From: Phallus indusiatus
Lineage: Eukaryota; Basidiomycota; Agaricomycetes; Phallales; Phallaceae
NCBI GenBank assembly: GCA_027605045.1
Contig: JAQFWX010000007.1
Coordinates: 1,798,001 to 1,862,000, forward strand
Length of the DNA stretch: 64,000 bases
Direction: 5' to 3'
The position numbers and the translations under genes were made by a program. Below, one piece after another: positions 11,171 to 21,495 of the stretch. The stretch's first letter is position 1, and each line of letters begins with the position of its first letter. The notes below the pieces were generated by a model that saw only the letters and a program-made list of their open reading frames with translations, was not told the DNA's origin and made no database searches.

Positions 11171-14100
11171 TAGACCGGATATCTGGCAGGAGCATCAGTT
11201 GATAGCGGCCGGCGCTTGTCTTAAGAGAAAAGACCTCTTCAAGTCGGGTCGACGTTTTCATTACAAAATCAGCTTTAACAAGAAAGTATGCATGTTCTAA
11301 GTTTGAAAATACGAAAGATCACGCTTTGCCGTGCCAATTCTGAAATTACTGGAAATTTTGGACGCTTGTGCTGACTTTAAAAATGTCTGGTTCACTTTCT
11401 CACACGGCTTGAAGACCAGTGCCCGACATCAACCTTATACATGTACGTAGACAGCAAAGGCTAAGGTATGTCAAACGTTGACTCGTTATGTAACGGGAGA
11501 GGGAAACTATTATTCACCCATTGCTCAGATGTCATCCCTGCCTTTCAATTTCAAGTTTGCTCAACGCAAAAAGAAGAAATCTGTCGATAATTCCTGCGCG
11601 CTTGACCGCCTTCCCTACGAGATATTCAGACGAATAATACTCTATGCGGACGATAGAGTGTCATCGCTTTTATTGCTTTCAATGGCAAAGTCAGAGATAA
11701 TTCCACCTCCAATAACAGCGTCGCATGTTTGTCATTCGTGGAGGGCGGCGCTTCTATCCGACCCAACGCTATGGACATGCCTTAGGATTCCGCAAATGGA
11801 ACCGCAACAGATAAAAGAGATGCTTCGTCGATCTTCCCATGTGCCTTTGAACGTGTTCATGAATACGGGTCGCTATGGTCTTCGTGCCTCTTTTCGTCAG
11901 TGGAAAGTGTACCAAAACGAAGTTCTTCCCTCGGTTTTCAAAGAAATGAGCCGATTCAAGGGTCTTCAAATAGACTTCTCGCTGCAGAGTCATCACTCAT
12001 TCAGAGCGATGGCGAATCGAGTCTTGGAGTTGCTAGATCAGCCAGCACCCATTTTGCAGGAGTTTTATCTAAGAATCGGAACAGACCATCGCGAAGAATT
12101 GTACGAAAGCCAAAAAAACCTTTTGCAAAACATGCTCTCCGATGCTCCTAATCTGAAACATATACATCGACAAGTTTTGGACGATTTCCGACACCTTTCA
12201 TTTCCGTCTCATTTTCGAAATTTATATAGTCTTCATCTCGAGCTGGTGAAGGGCGTGGTGATTCGCTGTGATACTTTTTTTGATGTACTCGATTCATCCC
12301 CCTTTCTTCGTACTCTTCAAATTGCAGCGTTTTGTATAGAACCAACACTTCTTCCTCCGGCGTCTGCCGCTCGACGAGCCTCGCTGTTACATTTACAAAG
12401 CTTCAGCATCATTCGACTCAGTGTCCATGTCGCGAATCTCGTTTTCGGCTATCTCGTTTTTCCTGAAGAGATCAATTATAGCATCACTTGCACCCATTAT
12501 CACCGAAAACTATCTCATACTCCACTGTTATTGCGATTTATCACTCAACGACGACCTACAGATTTAAAGCTATCGTTTCCCCCGAGCGGAGGGTTTGTAT
12601 TCCTTACCCTCAAACAACATTATCATTCGGGACCATATACAAATACGCTCTCACTAGAGGAGGATCTAGATTCACAACCCGAGGACGGCCTCCATGATCT
12701 ATTGCAAATGTTTACATTATCCGATATAACAAGCTTAACTTTGTGCTTCGCAGATGAATCAACAAATACGCCGGAAAACCTGGTAGACACATTTCCCTTG
12801 CTGATCAATCTAAAATTCCTCCAAATTCGGTACCACCCCCGGAAAGCTTGTGGTCGCACCATAATAACAGCGTCCATTCTCACATTAATCTCATTTCCGC
12901 CTTATGCATGCTGGGTGTCAAGTACCGATATCCGGGAACGGTAATAGATACTGTAATGTATTTTAGTCGCTGAATATAACACCAATAACTGTCACCGTTG
13001 GTTGACGACAGTCAGGACTTGGCCTCAATCTATAAGAGATTGTGCCACGACAGTCTTCTTCAGGATTTGTCCTGACGTTCGTCACGAGCGTCAAGTTCGT
13101 CAAGGACGTTACGGATATGTGCGTTCCGAGCTTCGAGAGCCGCGAGCTGTATCTCGTATTGAATGATATCAAGCTCAACGATAATGAAGAAAGCTTTTGT
13201 AAGGACACGATCGTTCAGCGGTTTAGACTTAAGGATCAGACGTTATAACCCAGTAGTCCAATCTATAATAGCGCAAGGAGCTACACTTGCGCGCACAGTA
13301 GTACTTATATACATGAGTGAGCTATCTCTACCCAATAGCGCTCAGGTGCTTTATCTACCAGTAGGAAAGGAGGTAGTCGACGACGAATGAGAAACAGGAG
13401 TGGAAAGGAAGATGGTGACAGTATGGAGCGAACGGAGAAACGGAAGATGTTCGGGAGAATACGGGAGGAAGAATACGGACCGGCATACCGGGTACCGTAC
13501 GATGGATGTGGTAGCGCGTAGACTAACACATACGTCTATACTATACGCACAATATACTAGATTAGCCCTTATGATCCTAGCACGTACCCTGACAGCTTTG
13601 AGATGTAACTCTCGGCAATGACGGATGGCTTCCGTTGCTGCAAGTCTCGAGGAACGATCTCGACGTTCAATGATGAAGAGAGTAAGAGAAGGAGAGTTTA
13701 TAGAGATATCGAACTACGTTCGATATTAAGTCTGAAGAACTATCTACGTGTATGCTAGGGTTTATATACACGTCAGATAAATAATTCTAGCTCAGTTCGA
13801 AATAGATTCCGAACTTGAGAAATACAAACAAGTCGTGAGATTCGTAAGTAACATCAATATATGCAGGGTATGATGTCTCATGTGATGAACATGACACTGG
13901 AGGCATGAGGAAATTTGCTTGATGTGCAAACCATTAAGCAAATCCCAAGCTGAGGCCCAGTTTGCACAAAGTTTTCTTGACACATCCAACTTTGTGTAAA
14001 CATGAGATTTGTTACAAGTTTCCTTAGCCAAGCTAACAATGGACAAATTTCATGCAAATTGAATGGTAAACTTTGAGGGAAATTCTGACTTTGTACAAAG

Positions 14101-14469
14101 TTTACATGTATAAGCAAATTCTGGGGAAATTAAATGTCTGCTTAATATTTGCAGGTCCATTTAAACTTTGAGGGAATAGGGTGCAAATTTTATTGCAAAC
14201 TGTTGAATTGTTCAAAATTTGCACAATAGAAAAACTTGATACAAATGAAGGTTTGCAGATCCTGCAAACTAATAGGGGATGACAAAGGAGAAATGAAATC
14301 TGCAATGAGTTTGCAGGGCTCAATCAAACACTATGTAAATTGAGAGTTTGTTCCTAAGTTTGATGATGCATGCAAATGACTGGTAGATATAGGGTTTGGA
14401 CAAGGTTTGGGTATAGGGGTAAACTATGAACATATACAGGGTTTGCCAGGGTGGGATAAGAGGTGAAAG

Positions 14470-16238
14470 CACACAGCAAAACAATGTAGGAGTGTAACAG
14501 TGTAACAGCATAGGAGTGTAAGAGCATAGGAACGTAACAGCGTAAGAGTGGAACAGTGTAGGAGTGTAACAGCATAGGAGCGCAACAGTGTAAGAGCATA
14601 GGAGTGTATGTAGGGGCGTAGGAGTGTATGTAGGGGCGTAGGAGTGTAGGAGTGTAGGAGTGTAACAGTGTAAGAGCATAGGAGCTTAGGAGCGTAACAG
14701 TGTAGGAGCGTAACAATGTAGAAGCGTAACAACATAGGAGTGTAACAACGTAGGAGTGTAACAACAGAGGAGCGTAACAATGTAACAGTGAAGGAGCATA
14801 GGAGCGTAACAGCATAGGAGTGTATCAGCATAGGAGCATAACAGTGTAAGAGCGTAGGAGCATAACAGTGTAGGAGCGTCACAGCGTAACAGTGTAGGAG
14901 CGTAACGTAACAGCGTAGGAGCATAGGAGTGTAACAGTGTAGAAGCGTAACAATGTACGAGTGTAGGAGCGTAACAGTGTAGGAGCATAGCAGTGTAGGA
15001 GTGTAAGAGTGTAGGAGTGTAACAGTGTAGGAGTGTAACAGTGTAGGAGCGTAATGACGTAACAGTGTAGGAGTGTAACAGTGTAGGAGTGTAACAGCGC
15101 AGGAGTGTAGGAGTGTAACAGTGTAAAAGCGTAGGGGCATCACAGTGTAACAGTGTAGGAGCATAGGAGCCGAACAGTGTAACAGTGTAGGAGCGTAACA
15201 GCATAACAGCATAGGAGCATAACAGTGTAGGAGCATAACAGCATAACAGCGTAAGAGTGTAACAGTGTAAGAGTGTAACAGTGTAAGAGTGTAGGAGCGT
15301 AACAGCGTAGGACTAAGGAGTGTTGCAGTGTAAGAGTGTAGGAGTGTAACAGCGTAGCAGTGTAGGAGCGTAACAGTGAAACAGCATAGGAGTGCAACAG
15401 TATAACAGCGTAGGAGCATAGGAGCATAACAGTGTAAGTGTAGGAGTGTAACAGCGTAACACTGTAAAAGCATAGGAGCGTAACAGCATAACAGCGTAGG
15501 AGTGTAAGAGTGTAAGAGTGAAACAATGTGGGAGCATAACACTGTAAGAGTGTAAGAGTGTAAGAGTGTAACAGCGTAACAGCATAGGAGCATAACAGTG
15601 TAAAAGTGTAAGAGCATAACAGTGTAAGAGCATAGGAGCGTAACAGCATAACAGTGTAGGAGTGTAACAATGTAACACCGTAGGAGCGTAACAGCGTAAC
15701 AGCGTAGGAGTGTAACAGTGTAAGAGCATAGGAGTGTAACAGTGTAATTGTCAGGGTACGCTACTGCGTCCCCTCATTTTTCCTCATTTATTATCATCGG
15801 TATATATTCCCCTCTACTTTATTTATATTTCCCATATATTATCTCCACCCTCCGTTTGCTCCCTCTGTCTCTATTCCACTTTCTCTACTTGCGCGCGTCG
15901 CGCGCTCGTACCCGGCGTGACGCCGTAGGCGTCACGTCGCTTATGTTCGGTTTGGGCGTCTGGCACTTAGCTGTGTCAGGGCCGCACGCCGCGCTATCGT
16001 TTTTCATGTATATAGTCGCTGTCCCTAGAGTGAGGGTCCCTAAGCTTGTTCTCTTAGGATCCCCTCCCTCTAGGTGAGTAGTTATTTCTCCCCAATATAT
16101 TTATCTTAGGATCCCCTCCCTCTAGTGTGAGCTGAGTAGCCCTAACAGTAATAGTATAGGAGCACAATAGTGTAAGAGCATAAGAGCATAACAGTGTAGG
16201 AGCGTAACAGTGCAGGAGCGTAACAGCATCACAGTGTA
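14470..16238 (+). repeat. Octamer array, left arm (G-Y-R-T-A-R-S-A)n
   Basis: Tandem degenerate 8-bp units such as GTGTAACA, GTGTAGGA, GCGTAACA, GCATAGGA and GTGTAAGA. About 1.35 kb of array, some 170 units, remains after discounting the inserted LTR at 15749-16147. A 20-bp higher-order unit (GTGTATGTAGGGGCGTAGGA) occurs twice near 14604-14643. Confidence 0.9.
15749..16147. mobile_element. Solo LTR (399 bp), copy 1
   Basis: It starts TGTCAGGGTACGCTAC and ends AGTAGCCCTAACA, with short inverted ends and a 5-bp duplication GTAAT (15744-15748 and 16148-16152). The sequence is clearly homologous to 59364-59753, which has a different duplication. Both contain a doubled CTTAGGATCCCCTCCCTCTA near the 3' end. 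It was inserted into the octamer array. Confidence 0.88.
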
Positions 16239-18095
16239 CTACGCTCTTACACTGTTTTGCTCCTACGCTCTTACACTGTTATGCTCCTACCCTTTTACAT
16301 CGTTATGCTGTTATGCTCCTATGCTTTTACGTTCCTACACTGTTATGCTCTTACACTGTTACACACCTACACTGGTACACTGTTACACACCTACGCTGTT
16401 ACACTGTTACACACCTACGCTGTTACACTCCTACACTGTTTCGCTGTTACACTGTTACACTGTTTTACTCCTATGCTTACACTGTTATGCTCCTATGCTC
16501 CTATGCTGTTATACTGTTACACTCCTATGCTGTTTCACTGTTACCCTCCTACACTGTTACGCTGTTACGCTCCTACACTGTTGCGCTCCTATGCTGTTAT
16601 GCTGTTATGCTCCTACACTGTTACACTGTTCCGCTCCTATGCTCCTACACTGTTACGCTGTGATGCTCCTGCGCTTTTACACTGTTACACTCCTACGCTC
16701 CTACGGTGCTACATTGTTACCCTCCTACACTGTTATGCTGTTATGCTGTTATGCTCTTCCACTGTTACGCTCCTACGCTGTTACACTCCTATGCTGTTAC
16801 ACTCCTACGCTGTTACACTCCTACTGTAACGGTTCCGCTATGAGCAGCGGACTACTATTAATCATAGTACATATTCGTATATACATACAATTGTATGCAG
16901 ACGATCGTCGTCTGCACAAGTACCTAGTATTATGTAATGTACATAGGCGCCATCACACCAGTAAATACCGCGTAACGGTAAAGGCGCCGGCAGCCTTTCT
17001 TACCTGCACTTGCAAATATACAGCTTTATACTGTTTGTTGTGAGTCCGTAAGAACCGGGCTAATCGTAAACTGTAACGAAACGTTACACCTACGCTCCTT
17101 CACTGTTACATTGTTACGCTCCTCCGTTGTTACACTCCTACACTGTTACACTCCTACGCTCCTAGACTCCTACGCTCCTAGACTCCTACACTCCTTGACT
17201 CCTACGCTCTTACACTGTTGCGCTCCTATGCTGTTGCGCTCCTACACTGTTCCACTCTTACGCTGTTACGTTCCTACGCTGTTACGCTCCTACGCTCTTA
17301 CACTGTTATGCTCCTATGCTGATACGCTCCTATGCTGTTACGCTCCTATGCTCCTACACTGTTACACTGTGATGCCCCTACGCTTTTACACTGTTACACT
17401 CCTACACTCCTGCGCTGTTACACTCCTACACTGTTACACTCCTACACTGTTACGTCATTACGCTCCTACACTGTTACACTCCTACACTGTTACACTCCTA
17501 CACTGTTACACTCCTACACTCTTACACTCCTACACTCTTACACTCCTACACTGCTATGCTCCTACACTGTTACGCTCCTACACTCGTACATTGTTACGCT
17601 TCTACACTGTTACACTCCTATGCTCCTACGCTGTTACGTTACGCTCCTACACTGTTACGCTGTGACGCTCCTACGCTGTTATGCTCCTACGCTCTTACAC
17701 TGTTATGCTCCTATGCTGATACACTCCTATGCTGTTACGCTCCTATGCTCCTTCACTGTTACATTGTTACGCTCCTCTGTTGTTACACTCCTACGTTGTT
17801 ACACTCCTACGTTGTTACGCTTCTACATTGTTACGCTCCTACACTGTTACGCTCCTAAGCTCCTATGCTCTTACACTGTTACACTCCTACACTCCTACAC
17901 TCCTACGCCCCTACATACACTCCTACGCCCCTACATACACTCCTACGCCCCTACATACACTCCTATGCTCTTACACTGTTGCGCTCCTATGCTGTTACAC
18001 TCCTACACTGTTCCACTCTTACGCTGTTACGTTCCTATGCTCTTACACTCCTACGCTGTTACACTGTTACACTCCTACATTGTTTCGCTGTGTGC
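16239..18095 (-). repeat. Octamer array, right arm
   Basis: The reverse-complement counterpart of the left array (units such as TGTTACAC and TCCTACGC). It is about 1.6 kb after discounting the LTR at 16825-17088. The 20-bp higher-order unit occurs three times near 17890-17960, against two in the left arm, so the two arms have diverged in copy number. Confidence 0.9.
16825..17088. mobile_element. Solo LTR (264 bp) of a second family
   Basis: It begins TGTAACGGTTCC and ends AACGTTACA, so the ends are TG...CA with short inverted repeats. It is flanked by CCTAC on both sides (16820-16824 and 17089-17093). CCTAC is common in this array, so that match alone is weak evidence. The interior is unlike the array and holds a palindrome, GCAGACGATCGTCGTCTGC. 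No reading frame is seen. Confidence 0.75.
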
Positions 18096-19276
18096 TTTCA
18101 CCTCTTATCCCACCCTGGCAAACCCTGTATATGTTCATAGTTTACCCCTATACCCAAACCTTGTCCAAACCCTATATCTACCAGTCATTTGCATGCATCA
18201 TCAAACTTAGGAACAAACTCTCAATTTACATAGTGTTTGATTGAGCCCTGCAAACTCATTGCAGATTTCATTTCTCCTTTGTCATCCCCTATTAGTTTGC
18301 AGGATCTGCAAACCTTCATTTGTATCAAGTTTTTCTATTGTGCAAATTTTGAACAATTCAACAGTTTGCAATAAAATTTGCACCCTATTCCCTCAAAGTT
18401 TAAATGGACCTGCAAATATTAAGCAGACATTTAATTTCCCCAGAATTTGCTTATACATGTAAACTTTGTACAAAGTCAGAATTTCCCTCAAAGTTTACCA
18501 TTCAATTTGCATGAAATTTGTCCATTGTTAGCTTGGCTAAGGAAACTTGTAACAAATCTCATGTTTACACAAAGTTGGATGTGTCAAGAAAACTTTGTGC
18601 AAACTGGGCCTCAGCTTGGGATTTGCTTAATGGTTTGCACATCAAGCAAATTTCCTCATGCCTCCAGTGTGAGGTATGCAGGGATGAGAGCTGTGCATAC
18701 ATGGACCTACGTTCGTCATCTATGACCTCATAACCGGAACGTGCGTGGAATATTCTAGAAAGGGCTTTCCGCGGATGTTCCAGGAGTTAAGAGAGACGGG
18801 TACGTCTCTATTCGAGTTGCGAGGTTGATTGAGATGACTGAACGCGAAGGTCATATCGTGAGTGACGTAAGCGTGATAAGATTACGGAGATAAACGGTAA
18901 ATGATCGGATATGGATTACGTAACGTTACCGGAAGTGATGTCATGAATTGGATCATGACACTGGGTTCGGGATGGTGGCCCCAGTAGCGAAGAAATTCAC
19001 GACGCCCTTCTTAATCCTCAATACCCAAGTTGTCCTCTTCTTCACACGTTATCTATAGTCGTGGATCGGGACTGTGCGAAGCTAGACAAGACATATGCTA
19101 TCGTGCTAAAAGCATGTTCACGGTTTCGACGGAGAGCGGGATACCCCCTTGAAGCTATAACCATCCGTTGTTCAGAATCGAGTTTGACCGAAGCGGCCGC
19201 AGCAACGTTATTGCCTCGTCGAGGTTTCCCCGTCACCATAACTTTGAAAGAAAATCCGGAATCATATCGGTGCTAA

Positions 19277-19588
19277 TTTTTTTTTCCCATGATACGGTCC
19301 CCCTAACATTATGAATCATTCTTGCGATATCTTCTGATATTAGCGGTGCGTTGAAAAACAGCTACCTATGCGTACTGTTGCGTACGCAAACAGGCTACGC
19401 AGAGATTTGTCAGCACTCGGTATATGCGCCGGTCTGTCAATATTTTGCAAATTCCAATTATTTTGTACCTTTCACCCGTTCGCAATTAAACTATTAGCCT
19501 TTTCCATTGTTTTTAGATTACATTTTAGCACCATTCCAATTTCCTGGAAACTCCCAAATCATGTATATAAAAATCTTTCTTTAGCTTA
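19277..19588. other. Short spacer, nothing recognised
   Basis: This holds the 3' flank of the split F-box gene up to the next transposon. No gene or repeat is recognised. Confidence 0.4.
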
Positions 19589-20789
19589 CACTGTGGAAAA
19601 AACTCCCACTCAAGTAAGTGGTACTCAGTGGGTATGACCACTGAGTAACATTGTTCAGTGGTCGGTTAGTGGGTTATACCCACTGATAATCAGTGGTAAC
19701 CAGTGGCTAAGTCAGTGGCCAGTGGAAAGTCAGTGGTTCGTTACCACTGACTTTAATGCCCAGTGGTAATTCAGCGGTAATGGTACCACTGAATTTCAGT
19801 GGTGGGTTAGTGGTGAGTCAGTGGGGGATAATATTCAGTGGTTCTATACCACCGGAATACTCAAACTAGCTTAAGCTACCAGCCTGTAATTAATTAATTA
19901 TTTTTGTAGTGAAAAAAGTGTTTTTTTGCTAAGTTACTTGGTATATAAGAGCACGTGACGTGACGCGTGGCGCGTAACTCGCTGTGTTTGAATCGGAGTT
20001 GAAAAGTGATTGTATGCGCGTATAACGTTTTTAAGCCTCACTTCACTTTTTTCTCGCCCCATCCCACCCTCCCATCATCCCACCGCCATCCACGGTCCAT
20101 GCCACGGTCCATGCACCGTTGACGCCGCCATCCACGCCGCCATCCCATTCCGCCATCCCATTCCGCCGTCACCCACGCCCCTTCGCATCGTCCCTTCGCA
20201 TCGTCCGCGGCCGGTGGCGGTCTGTCATGACGCGTGACAATTCAGAGTTACACAACGCTAGCCCAATATTCAGAGTGAGTCATATATAATTCATGTCGCA
20301 CGTTACTTACTATGAATAGTGCCCACAGACGAAGAAGACTTCGCTACTCGCGTGGCGCGCTTTACGGGACGGTTGGGTGAGAGCGAGAGGAGATCGGGAC
20401 CTGGGCGCAGTTGGGAGACGAGTAACATTCTACTAGTAGTGTAGTATTCATTAGTATAAGCCTTTTGTGTATATAATTACATGGATTTTATTACAAATAA
20501 ACATGACTTACATAATAAATAAATAACGAAAAACGAACGAAAAATAAATGCACGGGCCGTGAAACTGCTGTATGACTTATCGAGTACTTATCGAGTACTT
20601 ATCACTTAACTTTCAGTGGAAAATGCCACTGAGCGCCATTGAACCTCAGTGGTTTTTACCACGGAAACGGCGGAAGTTCCGCTGATTTTCAGTGGTCAGA
20701 CCACTGATAAACCACTGGTATTCAGTAGGTGTATCCACTGAGTCACCACTGAGTATCAGTGGCATTCAGTGGCGATATTTTCCACAGTG
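19589..20789. mobile_element. CACTG-ended element with CAGTGG subterminal repeats, 1201 bp
   Basis: The ends are CACTGTGGAAAA and its exact reverse complement, flanked by TTA (19586-19588 and 20790-20792). The outer 270 bp on the left and 180 bp on the right are packed with CAGTGG/CCACTG in both orientations. The middle holds TATA-like DNA and a CCATCCCATTCCG-type short repeat but no transposase. A 3-bp duplication with CACTG ends fits CACTA/EnSpm; a TTA duplication would also fit PIF/Harbinger, so the superfamily is uncertain. Confidence 0.75.
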
Positions 20790-20792
20790 TTA

Positions 20793-21495
20793 CAAAATAC
20801 AATAACAATGTTTCCCTCCTATTTCTCCCTCTGAGCACACATCCGCTGATTCCCTTATCTTCCCTGTTCGCTCCTGAGGCACGCGTATCAGTACTATGCG
20901 GGTATGGCCAATGGAGTTCGGCTTATATTTATGTATTTTTGAAATCTAATTTATTGTCTGTCGCATCGTCCCAAATCAGACATGTGTACTAAATAATAAA
21001 ATATATGCTAGTTTTTTTGTCTCGGAGATATATGTCCCATTTATGAGATGTGCTGTATCCTTCGAGCTACGACCGTGGAGCATATATAGCCTGGTTGATT
21101 GCTTTCTTGAAACGAACTTCAATTTTATGAGAAATCGTGTAACAAGTACGACGTTGTTCGTTTGTTATTGTTTGCGCACTTCCGTCTTCCTTAATGTACA
21201 CCTTAGTACTCTCCCACTCATTTTCTTGTTTGACCTTGATTTTGATACTTTGTAGTATATTCACTTCCACTATGAAAATTACATACAAGATATTCTCACC
21301 TCACATCCTCTACACCATTTCCCTCGTGCGAGGTTCACACGGGTGTCATATTTGATATTTGCCTGTTGCGGTCGTCTCAGGAATTCGCTGTCTGGCAGTC
21401 GTAGTTCACGAGCATGTGAACGGATGCCATGGCGTCCAAGCCTTGTCGGAAATGTATACGGAAATGAACTTTTATTGAATATTTAGAATGATCTA
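20793..21495. other. Intergenic, no gene recognised
   Basis: Spacer between the CACTG element and the 3' end of the six-exon gene. Open frames here overlap on both strands and show no domain. Confidence 0.4.

Larger units (their letters stand above)
13895..18669. mobile_element. Giant palindromic CACTG-ended (CACTA/EnSpm-like) fold-back element
   Basis: The element begins CACTGGAGGCATGAGG and ends with its exact reverse complement. It is flanked by TGA on both sides (13892-13894 and 18670-18672). A 3-bp duplication with CACTG ends is the signature of CACTA/EnSpm transposons. The outer roughly 580 bp of each arm (13895-14470 and 18095-18669) look identical by eye and are dense in TTTGCA/TGCAAA motifs, like subterminal transposase-binding repeats. 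Inside, both arms are octamer arrays meeting head to head near 16238 with no spacer. No transposase gene is present, so it must be non-autonomous. Two solo LTRs interrupt the arms. Long open frames inside are products of the repeat, not genes. Confidence 0.8.
12916..18960. mobile_element. LTR-like element (about 1.27 kb) carrying a nested transposon
   Basis: The ends are TGTCAAGTACC and, inverted, TGTCATGATCC, so the element starts TG and ends CA. It is flanked by a 5-bp duplication CTGGG (12911-12915 and 18961-18965), as for LTR retrotransposon integration. Without the nested 4.8-kb insertion it is about 1267 bp. A TATA-like CTCTATAAAC lies on the minus strand near 13695, and a minus-strand frame at about 13209-13073 reads as a coiled coil (IQYEIQLAALEARNAHIRNV) ending at a stop. 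I see no internal direct repeat, so it is either a long solo LTR or a small non-autonomous LTR element. Confidence 0.7.
11529..19276 (+). pseudogene. F-box protein gene split by a 6-kb nested transposon insertion
   Basis: The 5' part, 11529-12915, begins at an ATG (MSSLPFNFKFAQRKKKK) and encodes an F-box at about residues 25-90 (LDRLPYEIFRRIILY ... ASHVCHSWRAALLSDPTLW) plus a leucine-rich body. At codon GGG/GTG the frame runs into an inserted element and stops 10 codons later at 12944. After the insertion and its CTGGG duplicate, the same frame reopens at 18966 and runs 103 codons to TAA at 19276, through SCPLLHTLSIVVDR and the ending ENPESYRC, a normal C-terminus for mushroom F-box proteins. 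Removing 12916-18965 gives one continuous frame of 565 residues with no internal stop. In its present form the gene would make a product lacking about 100 residues, unless the insertion is spliced. Confidence 0.88.

Noticed and set aside
14470..18095. A CRISPR-like array
   Set aside because: The units are tandem 8-mers without spacers and the organism is a eukaryote.
14320..18250. Long open frames of up to 397 codons rich in LLHCYTPTLL
   Set aside because: They are open on both arms because the octamer unit and its complement lack stop codons in several frames. They have no start context, no domain and no non-repeat sequence.
13895..18669. Palindrome as a pure assembly artefact
   Set aside because: The arms carry different inserted LTRs and different repeat copy numbers, and both ends have a matching TGA duplication and an outer element with its own duplication. 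Long reads should still be checked.
13895..18669. Classification as a KDZ or PIF/Harbinger element
   Set aside because: CACTG ends with a TGA duplication fit CACTA/EnSpm better. TGA is not the TWA site of Harbinger.
20010..20237. A 75-codon Pro/His-rich frame inside the CAGTGG element
   Set aside because: It reads through a short CCATCCCATTCCG-type repeat and has no domain.
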